Below are positions 1-12,916 of a stretch of 64,000 bases of DNA, in pieces. The notes under the pieces were generated by a model, which was given only the letters and a program-made list of their open reading frames with translations, made no database searches and was not told the DNA's origin. Every line of letters begins with the position of its first letter. The stretch's first letter is position 1. Position numbers and translations under genes: made by a program. Origin of the DNA: Verrucomicrobiaceae bacterium (GTDB lineage Bacteria > Verrucomicrobiota > Verrucomicrobiia > Verrucomicrobiales > Verrucomicrobiaceae); contig CANGYJ010000007.1 in the NCBI GenBank assembly GCA_947458455.1, forward strand, positions 186,001 through 250,000, given 5' to 3'.

Positions 1-1822
1 TGATCTCCTCGGTCGTGGGGAAGTCCGCGAGCTTCACGAAGGCCGCGAGGCGGGTGTTCAAATCGGGATCGGAGAAGACACCGGAGCCGAAGAAGAGATC
101 CTGCGCGGCTTTGTCACTGCCGAGAGCACGGATGGCGTTGCGGCGGAGTTTGGCGTCTTTGGAGATGAGGGCAGCCTGGTGTAGCTGCGGTGTGAGTTTC
201 CCTTGGGCGTGAAGCACCCACAGACCGTGGAGATCGGTCGGATCAGACTGATCGGTCGAATCTTCAATGCGGCGCTGCTGCTTGAGAAGGCGGCTGTAGA
301 GCGTGTTCGTGTCCTTGGCAGATCCCTTCGCGGTGATGCGGTAAATCCGCCCGCGGCTGTGATCCCGCAGCTCGTTCTCATGCGCACCACCGACGCCAGT
401 CGTCGCCACGAAGCCGCCGCGTTCTTTGCTGGGCGTGGGGTTGTGCTGAATGATGTAGTTTTCGAAATCCGCCACCCACACCGCGCCATCGGGACCGACT
501 TCGGCATGCACGGGGCTGTTCCATTCGTCGCTGCTAGCGTAGAGGTTGAAGGCATCGAGCGCCTTGTAGCCGGCACCGTCGGGCTGCACGTCCATGAGGG
601 ACACGACCTTCATTGTGGGCTCGCAGACCATCGCCATGCCCTGGAAGCGCTTGGGCAAAGCATCGCTGTAGATGAAGTTCGAGCCTGCGGCGGCGGTGTA
701 GCCGCCGAAGACGTCCACCTGGCGGAAGTTTGGCGTGATGGTGTGGCAGGTATCGACCACGTTGATCTTCTTTGCGGTCTGGCCGCGGCTGCCTTCCGCG
801 TAGGCGGTGGCGGGGATGCCGCCGAAGAAGATGGGTGCGCCATTCGCGGTGCCGCCGAATTGATCGCCGGCATCGTTGGTGCTGTGGCCCCAGGCATTGT
901 TGGTGAACTGATGCAGGAACTCGATGGCGCTGCCGTTCGCTTTAAAGCGATACGTTCCCATGGCGAACTGATGCTGCTTGCCGCCGACGTATCCTTCGAT
1001 GCCGCTGTAGCCGACGCAGCCGTAGATCCAGTTGTCGAAGCCGTAGTGCAGGCTGCTGGCCTGCGCGTGCGTGTCGCGGATGCCCCAGCAGTCGATGATG
1101 ACTTCGCGTTTGTCGGCTTTGTCGTCGCCGTTGGTGTCTTCGAGGTAGATGAACTGCGGCGGCGCGGCCACGATGATGCCTTGGCGGGCGAAAACGATGC
1201 CAGTGGGCAGGTTCAGTTTGTCGGCGAAGACGGTGAATTTGTCCGCCTTGCCATCGCCATCGGTGTCCTCGCAGATTTTCACGCTGTCCTGGCCTGCTTG
1301 ATTCTCGCTGACGCCGTGTGGATAATCCCGCGTCTCGACGACCCAGCAGCGTCCGCGCTCATCCCACGCGAAGGCGATGGGCTTCGCGATGTCCGGCTCA
1401 GCGGCGAAGAGTTTCAGCTCGCAATCGGCCGGCACTTGCGTGCGCTCCATGCTGCCTTGGGGCGAAAACGGCTTCTGGAAAGTCAGTGGCTCCGGGCGCT
1501 TCTCGTAGTTCGCGACCTGCGGATGCTTCTCACGCTGCTCGGGCTCTCTTTGGGCCAAAAAGGCTTCGTAGGCGGCTTTGCGCTCGGTGGAGAGCTTGGA
1601 GAGGATGGCCTCACGGCTCAGGTCATCGCCCGCGTTGACGACGAGGTCGTAACCGGCGTCCACCTTCGCCTTCGAGTAGTCAAAGTAGATGGCATCGCGC
1701 CCCAGATCCCGCATCGCGTTGTGCAGCGGCGCGGTGTCCGCGCCAGGGCTGTCGATGTAGAGCACGCGGATGGGATTGGCAGCGGCAGTGAGGGCTGTGA
1801 GCAGAAAGAGCAGCGGTTTCAT
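1..1822 (-). CDS. PVC-type membrane-bound dehydrogenase (glucose/sorbosone dehydrogenase-like), C-terminus beyond window
   Basis: Not in ORF track because it runs off the left edge. Reverse strand from ATG at 1822: MKPLLFLLTALTAAANPIRVLYIDSPGADTAPLHNAMRDLG...CELKLFAAEPDIAKPIAFAWDERGRCWVVETRDYPHG...CEDTDGDGKADKFTVFADKLNLPTGI; later VHAEVGPDGAVWVADFENYIIQHNPTP. Signal peptide at N-terminus. Confidence 0.85.
   Translation of the reverse strand, partial: MKPLLFLLTALTAAANPIRVLYIDSPGADTAPLHNAMRDLGRDAIYFDYSKAKVDAGYDLVVNAGDDLSREAILSKLSTERKAAYEAFLAQREPEQREKHPQVANYEKRPEPLTFQKPFSPQGSMERTQVPADCELKLFAAEPDIAKPIAFAWDERGRCWVVETRDYPHGVSENQAGQDSVKICEDTDGDGKADKFTVFADKLNLPTGIVFARQGIIVAAPPQFIYLEDTNGDDKADKREVIIDCWGIRDTHAQASSLHYGFDNWIYGCVGYSGIEGYVGGKQHQFAMGTYRFKANGSAIEFLHQFTNNAWGHSTNDAGDQFGGTANGAPIFFGGIPATAYAEGSRGQTAKKINVVDTCHTITPNFRQVDVFGGYTAAAGSNFIYSDALPKRFQGMAMVCEPTMKVVSLMDVQPDGAGYKALDAFNLYASSDEWNSPVHAEVGPDGAVWVADFENYIIQHNPTPSKERGGFVATTGVGGAHENELRDHSRGRIYRITAKGSAKDTNTLYSRLLKQQRRIEDSTDQSDPTDLHGLWVLHAQGKLTPQLHQAALISKDAKLRRNAIRALGSDKAAQDLFFGSGVFSDPDLNTRLAAFVKLADFPTTEEI
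232..262 (-). repeat. 9-bp in-frame tandem repeat F1
   Basis: Minus strand GATTCGACC GATCAGTCT GATCCGACC GATC, encoding DST-DQS-DPT-D in the PVC dehydrogenase frame. Confidence 0.75.
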
Positions 1823-1927
1823 GGTTGGGTAAGTATGCTACGGGCTGGGCGTGCTGGCTGTGCGGACAACTTTTGGGCGAAATCGGCCACTTTCCATTTG
1901 GCGAAACGCGGCCATCATCGCGGCCCG

Positions 1928-3601
1928 ATGGAATCAAAACTGCCACGATGGATGAGATGGATGCTACCGCTGCTCAGCGGCGGTCTTTTAGTGCTTGCGT
2001 TTCCCGGCTGGAATTCGCAGCTCGCGGTGTGGCTGTGGTTGTTTCCGCTGCTGGCAGTGCTGTGGCCGGTGAAGAGTTCCAAGACGAAGGTTTCAGGTTT
2101 CAGGTTGGGTTATCTTGCGGGTCTGGCATTCTTCCTGCCGAACCTGTGGTGGATCAGGCATTCGTCCCGCGTGATGCTCGGCGGGGCACGCGATGGTTCG
2201 TGGGCGGGCTGGGGGCCGGAGTTGTTGGGATTCGGCGCGGTGATCGGGCTGGCGGGCTGCTGCGCGGTGTATTTTGGTCTGTGGGCGTGGTTTGTGGCGA
2301 GGTTCGCGAGGCCTCATCACACCACGCTCACGCGTGATGCTTGGTGGCCGAGCACGCTGCATTCGTTGAGCTGCTCGTTTCTCGCGGCGGGAGCTTGGGT
2401 GGCCTGCGAATGGCTGCGCAGCACGACGGTCTTCACGGGCTTTGGCTGGAACGGTCTCGGCGTGGCCTTTCATCAAAACATCGTGCTCATTCAGGTGGCG
2501 GATACGGTGGGTGTGATGGGATTGTCTTTCCTGCCTGTCTTTGTGGCCTGCACGGCATGGAATTCTCTCACGCGCTTGCTGGCTGCCTATCACGGCCGAG
2601 GCACCTGCAAATCACGCGTCGATTTCACCGTGGCGATGGTGCTGCTGCTCGTGACGGGTGGTTACGGCATATCAAAAGTTTACCGGATGCCAAGCGACGA
2701 AACCCGCACTCGGGTCGCGATGGTGCAGCCCAACGTGTCTCAAGCGGATGCAATGACCGGTGCGATGGCCGAGCGGACGTATGAGCGCCTGCGGGATTTC
2801 ACGCGGGTCTTTGCGAAGGATCGTGATCTCGTCCTCTGGCCGGAAAGCGCCCTGCCGGTGAACCTCAATGACAAATACGGCCAACTGCCGCCCAACTGGC
2901 ATCAGGGCTACTTCGAGAGCTTCATGATGCCGAACAGCGCGAAGCTGCTCACCGGCACGGAGATTCATGTGAGCGATGAAGAAGCCTATGTGTCCGCCAT
3001 TTTGCTCGATCATGACTTCGCCAAACGCCAGGAGCATCACAAAGTGCATCTGGTGCCGTTTGGCGAATACTTACCGCTTCGCGAAGTCTGGCCGTTTTCC
3101 ATGCTGCGTCCGATTTTCCCGGCAGATTTCACCTTTGGGACGAAAACCGAGCCCATGCGGCTGAATGACAAGGTGAGCCTCATCCCACTGATTTGTTTCG
3201 AAGACACTGTGGGCCGCGTGGCGAGACGTTTCGTGCGTGAGGAGCATCAAATCATCGCCGCGATCAGCAATGATGGCTGGTTCATCGACAGCATCGAGAC
3301 AGAGATGCATCTCGCGAATGCCAAATTTCGCGCCGTCGAACTCCGTCGTCCCATGGTGCGCTGCTCAAACATCGGCGTGACCTGCTTCATCGATGACTGC
3401 GGCCGCGAAACCTCCCGCCTGCAAGATCCCGACACGAAGGATACCTTCATCGAAGGCGTGCTTCCGGGCGAGGTCATCTCTCAATACTTCCATCTCACCT
3501 TCTACGCGAAGCATGGTGACCTCTTCGCCATCTCGTTGCTTGGCCTTTGCTTGCTCATCATCGTCCTCCGCTGGAAAGGAACTCGCGCATGTCCGGTGTG
3601 A
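1928..3601 (+). CDS. lnt: Apolipoprotein N-acyltransferase
   Basis: C-terminal part of ORF 203..3601; hydrophobic N-terminus MESKLPRWMRWMLPLLSGGLLVLAFPGWNSQ then nitrilase domain (RVAMVQPNVSQ, LVLWPESALP, HKVHLVPFGEYLPLR, ICFEDTVG, ISNDGWF). Upstream part of the ORF is antisense to the PVC dehydrogenase. Confidence 0.93.
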   Translation: MESKLPRWMRWMLPLLSGGLLVLAFPGWNSQLAVWLWLFPLLAVLWPVKSSKTKVSGFRLGYLAGLAFFLPNLWWIRHSSRVMLGGARDGSWAGWGPELLGFGAVIGLAGCCAVYFGLWAWFVARFARPHHTTLTRDAWWPSTLHSLSCSFLAAGAWVACEWLRSTTVFTGFGWNGLGVAFHQNIVLIQVADTVGVMGLSFLPVFVACTAWNSLTRLLAAYHGRGTCKSRVDFTVAMVLLLVTGGYGISKVYRMPSDETRTRVAMVQPNVSQADAMTGAMAERTYERLRDFTRVFAKDRDLVLWPESALPVNLNDKYGQLPPNWHQGYFESFMMPNSAKLLTGTEIHVSDEEAYVSAILLDHDFAKRQEHHKVHLVPFGEYLPLREVWPFSMLRPIFPADFTFGTKTEPMRLNDKVSLIPLICFEDTVGRVARRFVREEHQIIAAISNDGWFIDSIETEMHLANAKFRAVELRRPMVRCSNIGVTCFIDDCGRETSRLQDPDTKDTFIEGVLPGEVISQYFHLTFYAKHGDLFAISLLGLCLLIIVLRWKGTRACPV

Positions 3602-3786
3602 GCGTCATCTGCCCCAGTTGTTTCGAGGAGTTTGAAGTGCCTGCGCCGCATTCAAGCGAGGTGCCGTGTGATGTGGACTATGATTGTGAGGTGTGTTGCA
3701 GGCCGATGCGGATCGCATTTGATGAAGATGACGGGAAAATCGTCGGGAATGCCTATGGCTTGGGTGAAAACGGGCCATGGGGCTGA
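3589..3786 (+). CDS. Small CPXCG-type cysteine-rich protein
   Basis: MSGVSVICPSCFEEFEVPAPHSSEVPCDVDYDCEVCCRPMRIAFDEDDGKIVGNAYGLGENGPWG; start overlaps lnt stop. Confidence 0.75.
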   Translation: MSGVSVICPSCFEEFEVPAPHSSEVPCDVDYDCEVCCRPMRIAFDEDDGKIVGNAYGLGENGPWG

Positions 3787-3937
3787 GCATGGCCTGTTCT
3801 CTTTGTTATCATTTTTGCGACAAAGTGATTTGCTTATTTGCAAAGGTGGAACTTGTCGTTAGTCTCGCAAATCCCGCTGCCAGTAGTCTGGTGGATGAGG
3901 ACCACACAAACACGGTTAACACCCACACACACAATAC

Positions 3938-4039
3938 ATGAAAATCGCTATCCTTACCCTCGTGGCGGCCTCCGCCCTTCTCAGCGCTTGCCAGCAGAAG
4001 GCTCCCCCTCCTCCCCCCCCAGTGGTTTCCGGCAAGTAA
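3938..4039 (+). CDS. Tiny putative lipoprotein (33 aa)
   Basis: MKIAILTLVAASALLSACQQKAPPPPPPVVSGK*: signal peptide with lipobox LLSAC. Below ORF-track length cutoff. Confidence 0.6.
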   Translation: MKIAILTLVAASALLSACQQKAPPPPPPVVSGK

Positions 4040-4089
4040 TTCGGCCGCTGCGTAACGCAGCAGCTTGATACTTCCAACCTACCTAAAAT

Positions 4090-4248
4090 ATGATTCGTTT
4101 TTCCACTGTTCTGCTGGCCGCTTCATCTCTTCTCATGGCTTCCTGCTCTGCGACGAAGAAAGATTGCGCCACCTGTGATGCCAAGGCCAAGTCCGCCTGC
4201 TGCTCGAAAGACGGCAAGGCTTGCTGCAAGTCCGGTCACAAGCACTAA
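4090..4248 (+). CDS. Small Cys-rich putative lipoprotein (52 aa)
   Basis: MIRFSTVLLAASSLLMASCSATKKDCATCDAKAKSACCSKDGKACCKSGHKH*: lipobox plus CxxC, CC, CC and H.H motifs; followed by a terminator hairpin. Confidence 0.65.
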   Translation: MIRFSTVLLAASSLLMASCSATKKDCATCDAKAKSACCSKDGKACCKSGHKH

Positions 4249-4271
4249 GAACCGAAACAGGATTCTCCATC

Positions 4272-4311
4272 GCCGTTCCCCATCCAACAGGGGGGACGGC
4301 GGTTTTTTTTT
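4272..4311 (+). terminator. Rho-independent terminator
   Basis: gccgttcccc-atccaaca-ggggggacggc stem followed by ggttttttttt. Confidence 0.85.
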
Positions 4312-4369
4312 AGCGTGGAGCAAGGGGCGCGGAGCTTGGCGCTAGAAAGGACTCGCACGAGCGCCCACG

Positions 4370-5413
4370 TTGGGCATGGGAGTAGGTGTGAACCGAGAAC
4401 TGCGAACCGAGAACTGCTTACTGGCCCTCGAAAGCTCCTGTGACGAGACGGCTGCGGCCGTGTGTGATCTCGACGGGAATTTGAAAGCCAGCCGCATCGC
4501 CTCGCAGATCGAGATTCACCGCGAGTTTGGCGGTGTCGTTCCAGAAGTGGCCTCGCGAAATCACATCCTGCATGTGCGTCCGCTCGTGCAGCAGGTTTTA
4601 AATGATGCAAACATCACGCTGAAGGATCTGGCCGCCTTTGCTGCCACGAGCGGCCCCGGTCTGGTGAGTTCGCTGCTTATCGGCACTTCCATGGCCAAGG
4701 CACTCGCGGTGGCGGAGGGGAAGCCGTTTTTGGCCGTAAACCATATGGAGGGCCATCTGCTCTCCCCTTTCATGGGCGTGAATGGTCCGGTGAGACCATG
4801 CATAGGTCTCATCGTCAGCGGCGGACACACCATGCTGGTTCGGGTGCACGAGGTAGGCTGCTACGAATTGCTCGGCCGCACTCGCGATGACGCGGCAGGT
4901 GAGGCCTTTGACAAGGTCGCCAAGATGATCGGCCTGCCGTATCCGGGCGGCCCGGAGATCGACAAACTGGCTGCGAAGGGGAATCCGGCGACATTCGCCT
5001 TTCCACGCAGCTTTCTCGATGGCAAGAGCCTCGAGTTCAGCTTCAGCGGACTCAAAACCGCCGTGCTCTACGAGCTGCCTCGGATTGATTTGAAGAACGA
5101 GCAAACCCTCGCCGATGTGTGTGCCAGCGTGCAGGCCGCCATTGTGGAGGTGTTGGTCGAAAAACTGGTTCTCGCCGCCAAGCTCACGAAGAGTCAGCTC
5201 GTGGCCGTCAGTGGCGGTGTGAGCTGCAATCGCGGCCTGCGTGCCGCTTTGCAGGCTCGCTGCAAAAAAGCCGGTCTCGAACTTCTCCTCGCGGAGCCCG
5301 CCCTATGCACGGACAACGCCGGCATGATCGCCTTTGCTGCCGCTCAGCGTTTCAAGCTCGGCCAAAGCTCCTCGCTGGAGGCCGAAGTGGATCCAAATCT
5401 GCCACTCGTCTAA
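4370..5413 (+). CDS. tsaD: tRNA N6-adenosine threonylcarbamoyltransferase
   Basis: LLALESSCDETAAAV, NHMEGHLLSPF, VSGGHTMLV, GRTRDDAAGEAFDKVAKMIGLPYPGGPEIDKLA. Exact start uncertain. Confidence 0.95.
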   Translation: MGMGVGVNRELRTENCLLALESSCDETAAAVCDLDGNLKASRIASQIEIHREFGGVVPEVASRNHILHVRPLVQQVLNDANITLKDLAAFAATSGPGLVSSLLIGTSMAKALAVAEGKPFLAVNHMEGHLLSPFMGVNGPVRPCIGLIVSGGHTMLVRVHEVGCYELLGRTRDDAAGEAFDKVAKMIGLPYPGGPEIDKLAAKGNPATFAFPRSFLDGKSLEFSFSGLKTAVLYELPRIDLKNEQTLADVCASVQAAIVEVLVEKLVLAAKLTKSQLVAVSGGVSCNRGLRAALQARCKKAGLELLLAEPALCTDNAGMIAFAAAQRFKLGQSSSLEAEVDPNLPLV

Positions 5414-5454
5414 TCCGACCCGAAATGTCAGGGAGGTTGTCGCGTTCTCAGATC

Positions 5455-8322
<2,868 letters not shown>

Positions 8323-8325
8323 GCC

Positions 8326-9750
8326 ATGAACGCCCCTTTTTTCCCCTGTGCTGGATCGCGAGCGCTGCATGCGCCCACGCGGCGTGAGTTCGTGTATGGA
8401 CTCGGAACCTCGCTCGGCAGCGTGGCTTTGACCTCCCTGCTTGCCGCTGAGCAAAAAAGTCCACTCGCACCGAAGCCTCAGATGGTGCCTGCGAAGGCGA
8501 AGAACTGCATCTTCCTCATGATGGAAGGCGGGCCGAGCCACATCGACTGCTTTGATCCGAAGCCCGTGCTCGAAAAGCTCCACCTCAAGGAGTTCACCCG
8601 CGAAGGGAAGATGAAGTCCGCGATGGAGAGCGGGAAGCGCTACTATGTGAAGTCGCCCTTCAAGTTTGCGCAGCACGGCCAGAGCGGCGCGTGGATGAGC
8701 GAGCCGTGGCAGCATCTCTCCAAGGTAGCGGACGAGCTTTGCTTCTACCGAGGCTGCCAGGTCGATTCGGTGAATCATCCCACGGCGATGTATCAAATGA
8801 ACTGCGGCAATCGCTTCGGTGGCGATCCGGCGATTGGCTCCTGGGTGAATTACGGTCTCGGCTCCGTGAATCAGGACCTGCCCGGCTTCATCGTGCTGCC
8901 GGAGATCAGCTATCCACAGGGCGGCAGCGCCAATTGGGGCAATGGCTACCTACCCGCGCACTTCCAGGGCACCGCACTGAGAGCCAAAGGATCGCCCATC
9001 CTCGATCTCCAGCCGCCGCAAGGTATCACACCGGAGCATCAGAGGGCTAATCTGGATTTGTTAGGCAAGCTGAACGCCAAACATGCCGAGGAGCACCCAT
9101 GGCATGACGAGTTGAAAGCCCGCATGAACAACTATGAACTCGCCTTCCGCATGCAGATGCAGGTGCCAGAGGTCATTGGTCTCGAAAAGGAAGATGCGAA
9201 GACCAAGGAAGCCTACGGCATCGGCACGGATGCCACGGATGCCTTTGGTCGGAAGTGCCTGCTCGCCCGGAAGCTCGTCGAGAAAGGCGTGCGTTTTGTG
9301 CAGCTCTACGCGGGCACCTGGGACAGCCACGATTACATCGAGCGGGCGCATGGGAATCTCATCCGGCAGGTGGATCAGCCTATTGCCGCGCTCATCGCTG
9401 ATCTCAAACAGCGCGGCTTGCTCGATGACACGCTCATCGTCTGGTGCGGCGAATTCGGCCGCACACCGGACAATGGCGTGCGCGGCGGCACCGCCTATGG
9501 CCGCGATCACAACCCCAAGGCGATGACCATCTGGATGGCCGGCGGAGGTTGCAAAGCCGGCCACAGCATCGGTTCCACGGATGATCGCGGCATGGAGGCC
9601 ATCGAGGAGGTGCATCATGTGCGTGACTTACACGTCACCCTGCTGCGTCTGCTCGGTCTGGATGACAACAAACTCACCTTCTATCACGGCGGCCGCTTCA
9701 AGCAGCTAAGCCAGATCGGCGGGCAGGTGATCGACAAGCTGATCGCCTGA
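8326..9750 (+). CDS. DUF1501 domain-containing protein
   Basis: NCIFLMMEGGPSHIDCFDPKP, NCGNRFGGDPAIGSWVNYGLG, FVQLYAGTWDSHDYIERAHGNLIRQVDQPIAALIADLKQRGLLDDTLIVWCGEFGRTPDNG. Three bp after the PSD1 gene. Confidence 0.93.
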   Translation: MNAPFFPCAGSRALHAPTRREFVYGLGTSLGSVALTSLLAAEQKSPLAPKPQMVPAKAKNCIFLMMEGGPSHIDCFDPKPVLEKLHLKEFTREGKMKSAMESGKRYYVKSPFKFAQHGQSGAWMSEPWQHLSKVADELCFYRGCQVDSVNHPTAMYQMNCGNRFGGDPAIGSWVNYGLGSVNQDLPGFIVLPEISYPQGGSANWGNGYLPAHFQGTALRAKGSPILDLQPPQGITPEHQRANLDLLGKLNAKHAEEHPWHDELKARMNNYELAFRMQMQVPEVIGLEKEDAKTKEAYGIGTDATDAFGRKCLLARKLVEKGVRFVQLYAGTWDSHDYIERAHGNLIRQVDQPIAALIADLKQRGLLDDTLIVWCGEFGRTPDNGVRGGTAYGRDHNPKAMTIWMAGGGCKAGHSIGSTDDRGMEAIEEVHHVRDLHVTLLRLLGLDDNKLTFYHGGRFKQLSQIGGQVIDKLIA

Positions 9751-9758
9751 GGTCGCCT

Positions 9759-9782
9759 GTAGCGGAAAACGTCCGTTTTCCG
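9759..9782. repeat. REP-like single hairpin (P5, GTAG head)
   Basis: GTAG-cggaaaac-GTCC-gttttccg between convergent DUF1501 genes. Confidence 0.8.
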
Positions 9783-9791
9783 AACACGGCC

Positions 9792-11216
9792 TCACCCCAC
9801 GATCTCTCCGATCGCCTTCCCAAAGTCGCGCTCCAATCGCTTGCGGCCGGGGATTTCGAGTTGGTGAGGGTTCAGGCCGAGGAGATGCAAAATGGTGGCA
9901 TGCACATCGGTGACGTAGTGTGGGTGCTCGATGGGGTGAAAGCCGAGTTCATCCGTCGCGCCATGAATCGTGCCGCCCTTAATGCCGCCGCCGGCCATCC
10001 ACACGCTGAAGCCATACGGATGATGGTCGCGGCCATCGCTGCCTTGCGTGCCCGGCGTGCGGCCAAATTCGGTGGCGAAGACCACGAGCGTGTCATCCAG
10101 CATGCCGCGCTGCTTGAGATCCTTCAGCAGGCCACCAATGGGCTGATCGACCTGCTGTGCTAGGCTGGTGTGATTCTTCTTCAGGCCCGAATGAGAGTCC
10201 CATGCGCCCGCGGCCCCATCGCCATGCTGGATTTGGATGAAGCGCACCCCGCGCTCCGCCAGGCGACGGGCCACGATGAGCTGGCGGGCAAAGGGACCAG
10301 TCGGTTTGTCATCGAAGCCGTAGAGTTTTTTCGTCTCGGCGCTCTCGCTGTCGAGATTCATCGTCTCCGGCACGGCGGTCTGCATGTTGAAGGCGAGCTG
10401 ATAGCTCTTCATACGAGCTGCGAGCGTTTTGTCCCCCGGATATTGCTCGGTGGCGAGGGCATTAAGCCGGTGGATGAGATCGAACTGCGCGGCTTGTTCG
10501 CCCTGGCCGATTTGAAACTCCGGCGAGGCAAAGGTGAGCGGGTTCTTCGGATCGACCTTCAGGTTCACGGCGTCGAACGCCGGGCCGAGGTAATGGCCAT
10601 CGCGCACATCGAAGTAACGCGGGCCCATATTCACAAAGGATGGCAGATTCTCCGTCATGGAGCCGAGCCCGTAGGTCACCCAGGCACCGAGCGTGGGCAC
10701 GCGAGGCTCCAGCATGTGCCGACCGCTGTGAAACTGCACTTGCGCTCCATGATTGTCATCCGTCGTCCACATGCTGCGAATGAAGGCGATCTCATCCGCG
10801 CATGAGCCGATGTGCGGAAACCAATCGCTGATCTCCACGCCGCACTGGCCGTAGCGTTTGTAGCCGGTTTGCAGCGGATAGATCACATTGCGCTGCTTGC
10901 CGTTCGCATCGTTCACCACGACCACGCGGACTTTTTTGAGTTTCTCGGGGTCCTGCACGCTGGCAAAGGGCGTCTCACCGATGGACTTGCCGGCATACTT
11001 CGTGAGCATCGGCTTCGGATCAAAGCTCTCCATGTGGCTCACGCCGCCGCGCATGAAGAGCCAGATGACCCGCTTCGCCCTCTGCGGGATCACCGGCAGG
11101 CCGCTTGGCGGCTGCCAGCCCTGCTCCGCTCGCAGCATGGATGCCATCGCGATGCTGCCCAGCCCGCCGAGAATGTCTCGGCGAAGGAAAGGCGTGTGTG
11201 GTGGGCGGTGCAGCAT
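9792..11216 (-). CDS. DUF1501 domain-containing protein
   Basis: [37 protein letters not shown]...[21 protein letters not shown]...[45 protein letters not shown]. Start chosen at internal Met with twin-Arg-like leader. Confidence 0.92.
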   Translation of the reverse strand: MLHRPPHTPFLRRDILGGLGSIAMASMLRAEQGWQPPSGLPVIPQRAKRVIWLFMRGGVSHMESFDPKPMLTKYAGKSIGETPFASVQDPEKLKKVRVVVVNDANGKQRNVIYPLQTGYKRYGQCGVEISDWFPHIGSCADEIAFIRSMWTTDDNHGAQVQFHSGRHMLEPRVPTLGAWVTYGLGSMTENLPSFVNMGPRYFDVRDGHYLGPAFDAVNLKVDPKNPLTFASPEFQIGQGEQAAQFDLIHRLNALATEQYPGDKTLAARMKSYQLAFNMQTAVPETMNLDSESAETKKLYGFDDKPTGPFARQLIVARRLAERGVRFIQIQHGDGAAGAWDSHSGLKKNHTSLAQQVDQPIGGLLKDLKQRGMLDDTLVVFATEFGRTPGTQGSDGRDHHPYGFSVWMAGGGIKGGTIHGATDELGFHPIEHPHYVTDVHATILHLLGLNPHQLEIPGRKRLERDFGKAIGEIVG

Positions 11217-11247
11217 AGGAGCAATACGTCTCGCGAGGCCTGGCTTC

Positions 11248-12402
11248 TTACTCCGCACCCAGCGCAGGCAGTTCCTCACACAGCGCCAGCGCCTTCAGCG
11301 CCTGACAGGTGGCGATGTAGGTGATGTAATGGTAGTTCCCGCGATAGAGCGAGTGCATCCACCAGCGGCCCGAGACTCGCTGCTCCTTCTTCAACCATGC
11401 CACCGCCTTCTGCACGCGCTCGTCTTTTGCCGGCACGCCGCTTTGGCGCATCAACACAACTGCGAAGGCGGTCATGTAGGCATCGCTTTCCGGCTTCGCG
11501 GCATCGGGGAGGCCGGTGATGAGCTTTTGGACGGTTTCGCTCACTTCAAAGTGCCAGTCGTTCAGCGCGGAGAAGTCGCGCGTGCTCCAGCCGCCGTCGG
11601 CGTGTTGTTTGGAGGAAAGCAGCTCCAGCGCCGCATCACGTTTTTCGGCGGAAACGAGCTCCGGGAGGTAAAAGGCCAGTTGCAGGCTCAAGACGCGATC
11701 CCAGTCATTTTTCGGCTCTGCGCTGCGCAGCCAAGTTTTGAGCTTTTCGACCTTCGCGAGCAGTTTTTCGTCCTTGAGGCCCGCGAGCCATCCAGGAGCC
11801 GCCGTGATGGTGCGCACGGCTTGCAGCGAGAGTTCGAAGTCCGTCGTGATGTGCGGGATTTCGACCTCGCCATGGCTCACGAAGGCTCCGCTGGCCGCCT
11901 GGCGCTCAAACATGTCGCGAATCGACCTCTCCGTGTGCTCGCTCGTCTTGCCCGTGACATGCTTGTCCCACTCCGCGAGGCCCAGCGAGCGCCACACGGC
12001 CGAAAAAGCGCCCGGCATGTGCTTGTAGCCGCTCTTCGTGGCCGTCTCCTTCACCTCTTTGACCTCTTTCGGCACGAACTCGATGAAGTCCGCCACGATC
12101 TCCTCGCTCGGTTTGCCGAGTTGCGGGATCAACGCGGGCCGCTCGCTGAGGTATGGGCCTGTCGTGTGGCAGTTCACGCAGCTTTTTTCACGCACCCAGC
12201 ACACCGCGCCGTCTTCGAGATACTTCACCGCCGCCTTGATCGACTCCGCGCCGAATTGCTTCACGCGTGGCTCATCCGCCGTGGGGATGCTCACTTTAAT
12301 GTCGCCGGATTCGTATTGGAACGCAGGCTTCGGTTTCGGTGCGGGCGTAGTCGCCGCGAAAAGGGCCGCAGGGACAAATAGGACGGCGAGTGCGTGTTTC
12401 AT
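11248..12402 (-). CDS. Secreted squalene-cyclase-like (alpha/alpha toroid) protein with CxxCH motif
   Basis: [26 protein letters not shown]...[26 protein letters not shown]...[18 protein letters not shown]...[22 protein letters not shown] (QxxDGGW-like repeats). Confidence 0.65.
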   Translation of the reverse strand: MKHALAVLFVPAALFAATTPAPKPKPAFQYESGDIKVSIPTADEPRVKQFGAESIKAAVKYLEDGAVCWVREKSCVNCHTTGPYLSERPALIPQLGKPSEEIVADFIEFVPKEVKEVKETATKSGYKHMPGAFSAVWRSLGLAEWDKHVTGKTSEHTERSIRDMFERQAASGAFVSHGEVEIPHITTDFELSLQAVRTITAAPGWLAGLKDEKLLAKVEKLKTWLRSAEPKNDWDRVLSLQLAFYLPELVSAEKRDAALELLSSKQHADGGWSTRDFSALNDWHFEVSETVQKLITGLPDAAKPESDAYMTAFAVVLMRQSGVPAKDERVQKAVAWLKKEQRVSGRWWMHSLYRGNYHYITYIATCQALKALALCEELPALGAE

Positions 12403-12440
12403 GCGGCAGATAAACGCTGCCGCCGCGCGGGTCATTGCGT

Positions 12441-12773
12441 TCACGACATTGGTTTCCCATACGCCCGCTCCACCTTCGCCACGCGGAGCTTATCATCCGC
12501 ATACCACTGAGGCTTGCCTGTCTCCTGCGCAATGCGGTGCTCCGCATTCGCTTTCCAGTTGGCGATAGCCTGCGTGCTCTTCCAATACGACACGGTGATG
12601 CCGAGTCCGTCAGCACCACGTGCGCTTTCCACGCCGAGGAATCCCGGTTGCTCGGCGGCTAGCTCTACCATGCGATTCGCCATGTCTCCATAGCCTTGAT
12701 CGCCCTTCGTGCGCTGCGAGGTGAAGATGACGGCGTAGTAGGGCGGTTCAGGTGTCGAGGCGAAGGTGGACAT
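12441..12773 (-). CDS. Antibiotic biosynthesis monooxygenase-like (ABM) protein
   Basis: MSTFASTPEPPYYAVIFTSQRTKGDQGYGDMANRMVELAAEQPGFLGVESARGADGLGITVSYWKSTQAIANWKANAEHRIAQETGKPQWYADDKLRVAKVERAYG. Confidence 0.82.
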   Translation of the reverse strand: MSTFASTPEPPYYAVIFTSQRTKGDQGYGDMANRMVELAAEQPGFLGVESARGADGLGITVSYWKSTQAIANWKANAEHRIAQETGKPQWYADDKLRVAKVERAYGKPMS

Positions 12774-12916
12774 GAGATTACAGCGGTTTGTGCAGGCAAA
12801 GCCCCACGCTGACCTCTGAGCGACCAAGGCAGATCCAAGGTTGGGAGGGTGGCTGCGGGATACTGCAACGGCTGATCCCACTTGCGCCAAGGCAGGCTTT
12901 TGATTCTACTCACACC

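Noticed and set aside
203-1927. N-terminal half of the 1132-aa + strand ORF
   Set aside because: Antisense to the PVC-type dehydrogenase read on the minus strand; composition is typical of a GC-rich shadow frame. The real gene (lnt) starts at 1928.
4005-4020. C-rich tract (cctcctcccccccc) as phase-variable homopolymer
   Set aside because: Encodes the hexaproline tail of the tiny lipoprotein; an eight-C run is short and no evidence of variability is available from one sequence.
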